Part shown: positions 5,481 to 7,131 of the stretch, piece by piece
Layout of the letters: each line of letters opens with the position of its first letter
Numbering within the stretch: position 1 is the first letter of the stretch
NCBI GenBank assembly: GCA_905212515.1
Contig: CAJMEU010000144.1
Coordinates: 1-7,131 of the forward strand
Direction: 5' to 3'
From: an uncultured Oscillospiraceae bacterium
GTDB lineage: Bacteria; Bacillota; Clostridia; Oscillospirales; Ruminococcaceae
DNA length: 7,131 nt
Position numbers and translations under genes: made by a program
Notes under the pieces: model-generated
Databases searched by the model: none
What the model saw: the letters and a program-made list of their open reading frames with translations, nothing else
What the model was told of the DNA's origin: nothing

Positions 5481-6657
5481 AGGTGTTGGCCGGGAACTTC
5501 ACGGTCTCGTTCGCGGCCCCGCTGTTCACGGCCAGGGTGCCCGTCACGGTGCGCTGGCCCGCCGCTTTCACCGTGTAGGGATAGCTGCCGCTGCGCAGGT
5601 TGAACACCGCCTTGCCGGCACTGTCCGTTGTCTTGTTGGAACCGTTCACGTTCACCTTGGCCCCAGCCACGGCGGTGCCTTCGCTGTTCTGCACGGTAAA
5701 GGTGGCTGCATAGTCCGTGAAGGGCGTGCCGGCCTCGATGTAGGCGAAGGGCACGTTGGCACGGTCGGGGTTCAGGCGGGTGGCGGGGTTGGGCATGGCC
5801 CAGCCCAGGCGCATCACTACACGGATGGCAATCATGTCTTGCTGGGCCAGATTGTACACAATGGCCTGGGTGCTGGGGTCCTGGATCACGCCCTGGTCAA
5901 GGATTTTCACCGTAACATCCTGCCGCATGGCCCACACCAGCTGGTTCCAGTTGCCGGCCACCATCTGGGCCACGCCGGCATCAAAGCTGCCGTTCTCGGG
6001 GAAGTACATCCGCGCGCCGTCCAGGCCGTAGCGGGTATCGCCCTGCATGTCCGTCACGAAGATGGGCCGGGAAGCATCGTCCTTGATGCCGCGCAGCGCG
6101 CCGCGGGCCGCCATGGAGGCCAGCACGCCGTCCACCGTATAACCCGCCTGCTCCACCTTGCTCAGCAGGCCGTCAGGGCCCATCAGGGTGTCGTAGGTGA
6201 TGCCTCCAGACACATTGTTGCCGGCCTGGCGCGCCAGGGTGATAACATCGTTTTGCCACTCCACGGGGCGGGTGATGCCGAACCCCACCGCCTTGTCGAA
6301 GGCCGCGCCCATGGCCTCATTGACGCGGGGCGTCACCTCGCCCACAATGTCGAAGCTGGCGTCGGCCAGCACCGCCTCCGGGATGGGTACGATCACCGCC
6401 AGCTCGCCCGCGGTCAGGTACACGCCGTCCCAGGCCTGGGTGCTGGTCTGCTTCATGCCGGTGTCTCCGTTTACCCAGTAGGCCATGGGCAGCATGTCCA
6501 GCACGGGTACCTTGGTCTGGCGGCTGGTCATGTTGGGCAGACGGCGCGCCATGCGCATCACCACGCTGCTTTTGGGCGCGTCCTGGAAAATGCTGTTTAC
6601 CAGCTGCTCACGGATGAGGTTCTCCGCATCCGCACGGGATACAATGTTTACTGCCAT
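5479..6657 (-). CDS. HK97-fold major capsid protein with a C-terminal Ig-like domain
   Basis: 392 residues; the subunit of the icosahedral head. The Phage_capsid (HK97) family is recognised from the strand-helix unit ELAVIVPIPEAVLAD (residues ~85-99) followed by D..GEVTPRVNEAMGAAFDKAVGFG (to ~127), and from the closing AQQDMIAIRVVMRLGWA (residues ~271-287). There is no long N-terminal delta or protease region, which agrees with a separate scaffolding gene just upstream. Residues ~317-392 are an added beta-sandwich-like domain: FTVQNSEGTAVAGAKVNVNG, then KTTDSAGKAVFNLRSGSYPY and TVTGTLAVN, resembling bacterial Ig-like or carboxypeptidase-regulatory-like modules. It probably projects from the capsid surface. 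The ATG at 6657 has AAGGAGG seven bases upstream and lies 15 bases after the scaffold stop. GC content is high here (about 70% in 6301-6360). Confidence 0.95.
   Translation of the reverse strand: MAVNIVSRADAENLIREQLVNSIFQDAPKSSVVMRMARRLPNMTSRQTKVPVLDMLPMAYWVNGDTGMKQTSTQAWDGVYLTAGELAVIVPIPEAVLADASFDIVGEVTPRVNEAMGAAFDKAVGFGITRPVEWQNDVITLARQAGNNVSGGITYDTLMGPDGLLSKVEQAGYTVDGVLASMAARGALRGIKDDASRPIFVTDMQGDTRYGLDGARMYFPENGSFDAGVAQMVAGNWNQLVWAMRQDVTVKILDQGVIQDPSTQAIVYNLAQQDMIAIRVVMRLGWAMPNPATRLNPDRANVPFAYIEAGTPFTDYAATFTVQNSEGTAVAGAKVNVNGSNKTTDSAGKAVFNLRSGSYPYTVKAAGQRTVTGTLAVNSGAANETVKFPANT
5482..5709 (-). other. Ig-like / carboxypeptidase-regulatory-like domain at the capsid protein C-terminus
   Basis: Residues ~317-392 of the major capsid protein. 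The signature is an A-G-A-K-V-N-V-N-G strand pair, a T-T-D-S-A-G-K-A-V-F turn and strand, an S-G-S-Y-P-Y-T-V-K strand and a final V-T-G-T-L-A-V strand. The G.A....G....TD..G.A.F.L..G.Y.. layout is typical of these modules. It is fused in frame with no linker of low complexity. The domain family is recognised by pattern only; surface display is inferred from known Ig-like capsid decorations. Confidence 0.8.
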
Positions 6658-6672
6658 AATAAATCCTCCTTG

Positions 6673-7131
6673 TTATTCACTTCTGCCGAAGGCGGCCCGG
6701 ATGGCCGCGTTGGCAATGTCCTTTGCGCTGCCCGCTGCCGGTACACCGGTGGCGGTGTCCATCACCTTGGGCGGCTTTTCGTCGACGGCAAAGGCCGCGG
6801 GGTCGCTCTCCTTGTAGGTCTTTACAAAATCGTCAAAGCCCAGCAGCTTGCCGTCCTGCATGGGCAGCTCCTTGGCGGCCAGGTCTGCCACAAAGGCCTT
6901 GCGGGCGCTCTCGCTGGAAAATTTCAGCGCCGCCGCCTGGTCTTTCACGGCATACTCCCGTTGCAGGGCGGCCACCCGCCTGTCGGCCTCCGTCTGCGCC
7001 TGGGCGGCCTTGTCTTTCCAGCCGGGGTCGTAGCCTACCCGCTTGGTGTTTGCTTCAGAAAGGCGCGTCGCCAGCCGTTCCTTTTCGACGGACAGGGCCT
7101 CGAACTTCTCCTTGCCCACATAGGCCCCCGT
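6673..7131 (-). CDS. Phage capsid scaffolding protein (Gp20-type minor structural protein), N-terminus cut off by the window edge
   Basis: The last 152 residues are visible. The protein guides capsid assembly and leaves before DNA fills the head. Reading from the edge: TGAYVGKEKFEALSVEKERL, a charged, probably coiled-coil region through residue ~70 (KAAQAQTEADRRVAALQREY), then FSSESARKAFVADLAAKELP and DGKLLGFDDFVKTYKESDP (to ~111), which is a strong Phage_GP20 signature, and a C-terminal helix DIANAAIRAAFGRSE that in such proteins contacts the capsid subunit. A GTG at 7119 could be taken for a start, but the frame continues upstream with residues (GAYV) that match the usual family pattern, and no ribosome binding site precedes it, so the gene really begins outside the window. 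The TAA stop is 15 bases before the capsid gene. Confidence 0.9.
   Translation of the reverse strand, partial: TGAYVGKEKFEALSVEKERLATRLSEANTKRVGYDPGWKDKAAQAQTEADRRVAALQREYAVKDQAAALKFSSESARKAFVADLAAKELPMQDGKLLGFDDFVKTYKESDPAAFAVDEKPPKVMDTATGVPAAGSAKDIANAAIRAAFGRSE

Noticed and set aside
1..7131. A defence system, CRISPR array, tRNA, integrase or other novel non-structural system hidden in the operon
   Set aside because: Every base is accounted for by tightly packed virion-assembly genes with gaps of at most 16 bases. No spaced direct repeats, cloverleaf or enzyme motifs were seen.

Overview
The window is one uninterrupted stretch of a tailed-phage (or prophage) structural operon, read entirely on the minus strand. 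In transcription order, from the right edge to the left, it holds: the end of a Gp20-type capsid scaffolding protein; an HK97-fold major capsid protein with a C-terminal Ig-like domain; a 42-residue small protein; a head-tail connector (adaptor-like) protein; a probable head-closure (stopper-like) protein; an HK97-gp10-type minor capsid/neck protein; a probable tail terminator; the tail tube protein; a DUF6673-like protein; a Gp15-family protein, these last two occupying the tail-assembly-chaperone position; the tape measure protein; and the first 30 residues of the next tail gene. Genes are separated by 0-16 bases or overlap by 4-7 bases, so no internal promoter or terminator is expected and none is seen. 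Terminase and portal would lie beyond the right edge; distal tail, baseplate, fibre and lysis genes beyond the left.

The host looks like a moderately GC-rich Bacillota, most likely a gut clostridial lineage (Oscillospirales-like). The reasons are the strong AGGAGG-type ribosome binding sites, and the fact that this gene order and these protein families are ones I associate with temperate siphoviruses of Clostridia. That placement is inference. A single tube gene with no sheath gene beside it points to a non-contractile tail. By the usual rule of about 0.15 nm per tape-measure residue, the 740-residue tape measure suggests a tail of roughly 110 nm.

The genes work as an assembly line. Scaffold and capsid protein build the procapsid, and the connector, stopper and neck proteins close the DNA-filled head. 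Tube subunits polymerise around the tape measure with help from the two chaperone-position proteins, and the terminator caps the tube for joining to the head.

I found no defence system, no RNA gene, no CRISPR array and no insertion sequence. The most interesting signals are modest: a Trp-rich repeat with an exact 44-residue period in the tape measure, the Ig-like extension on the capsid protein, a 12-bp perfect hairpin inside the Gp15 gene, a small uncharacterised gene after the capsid gene, and a clear GC drop in the tape-measure gene. This is mainly an ordinary phage morphogenesis region.
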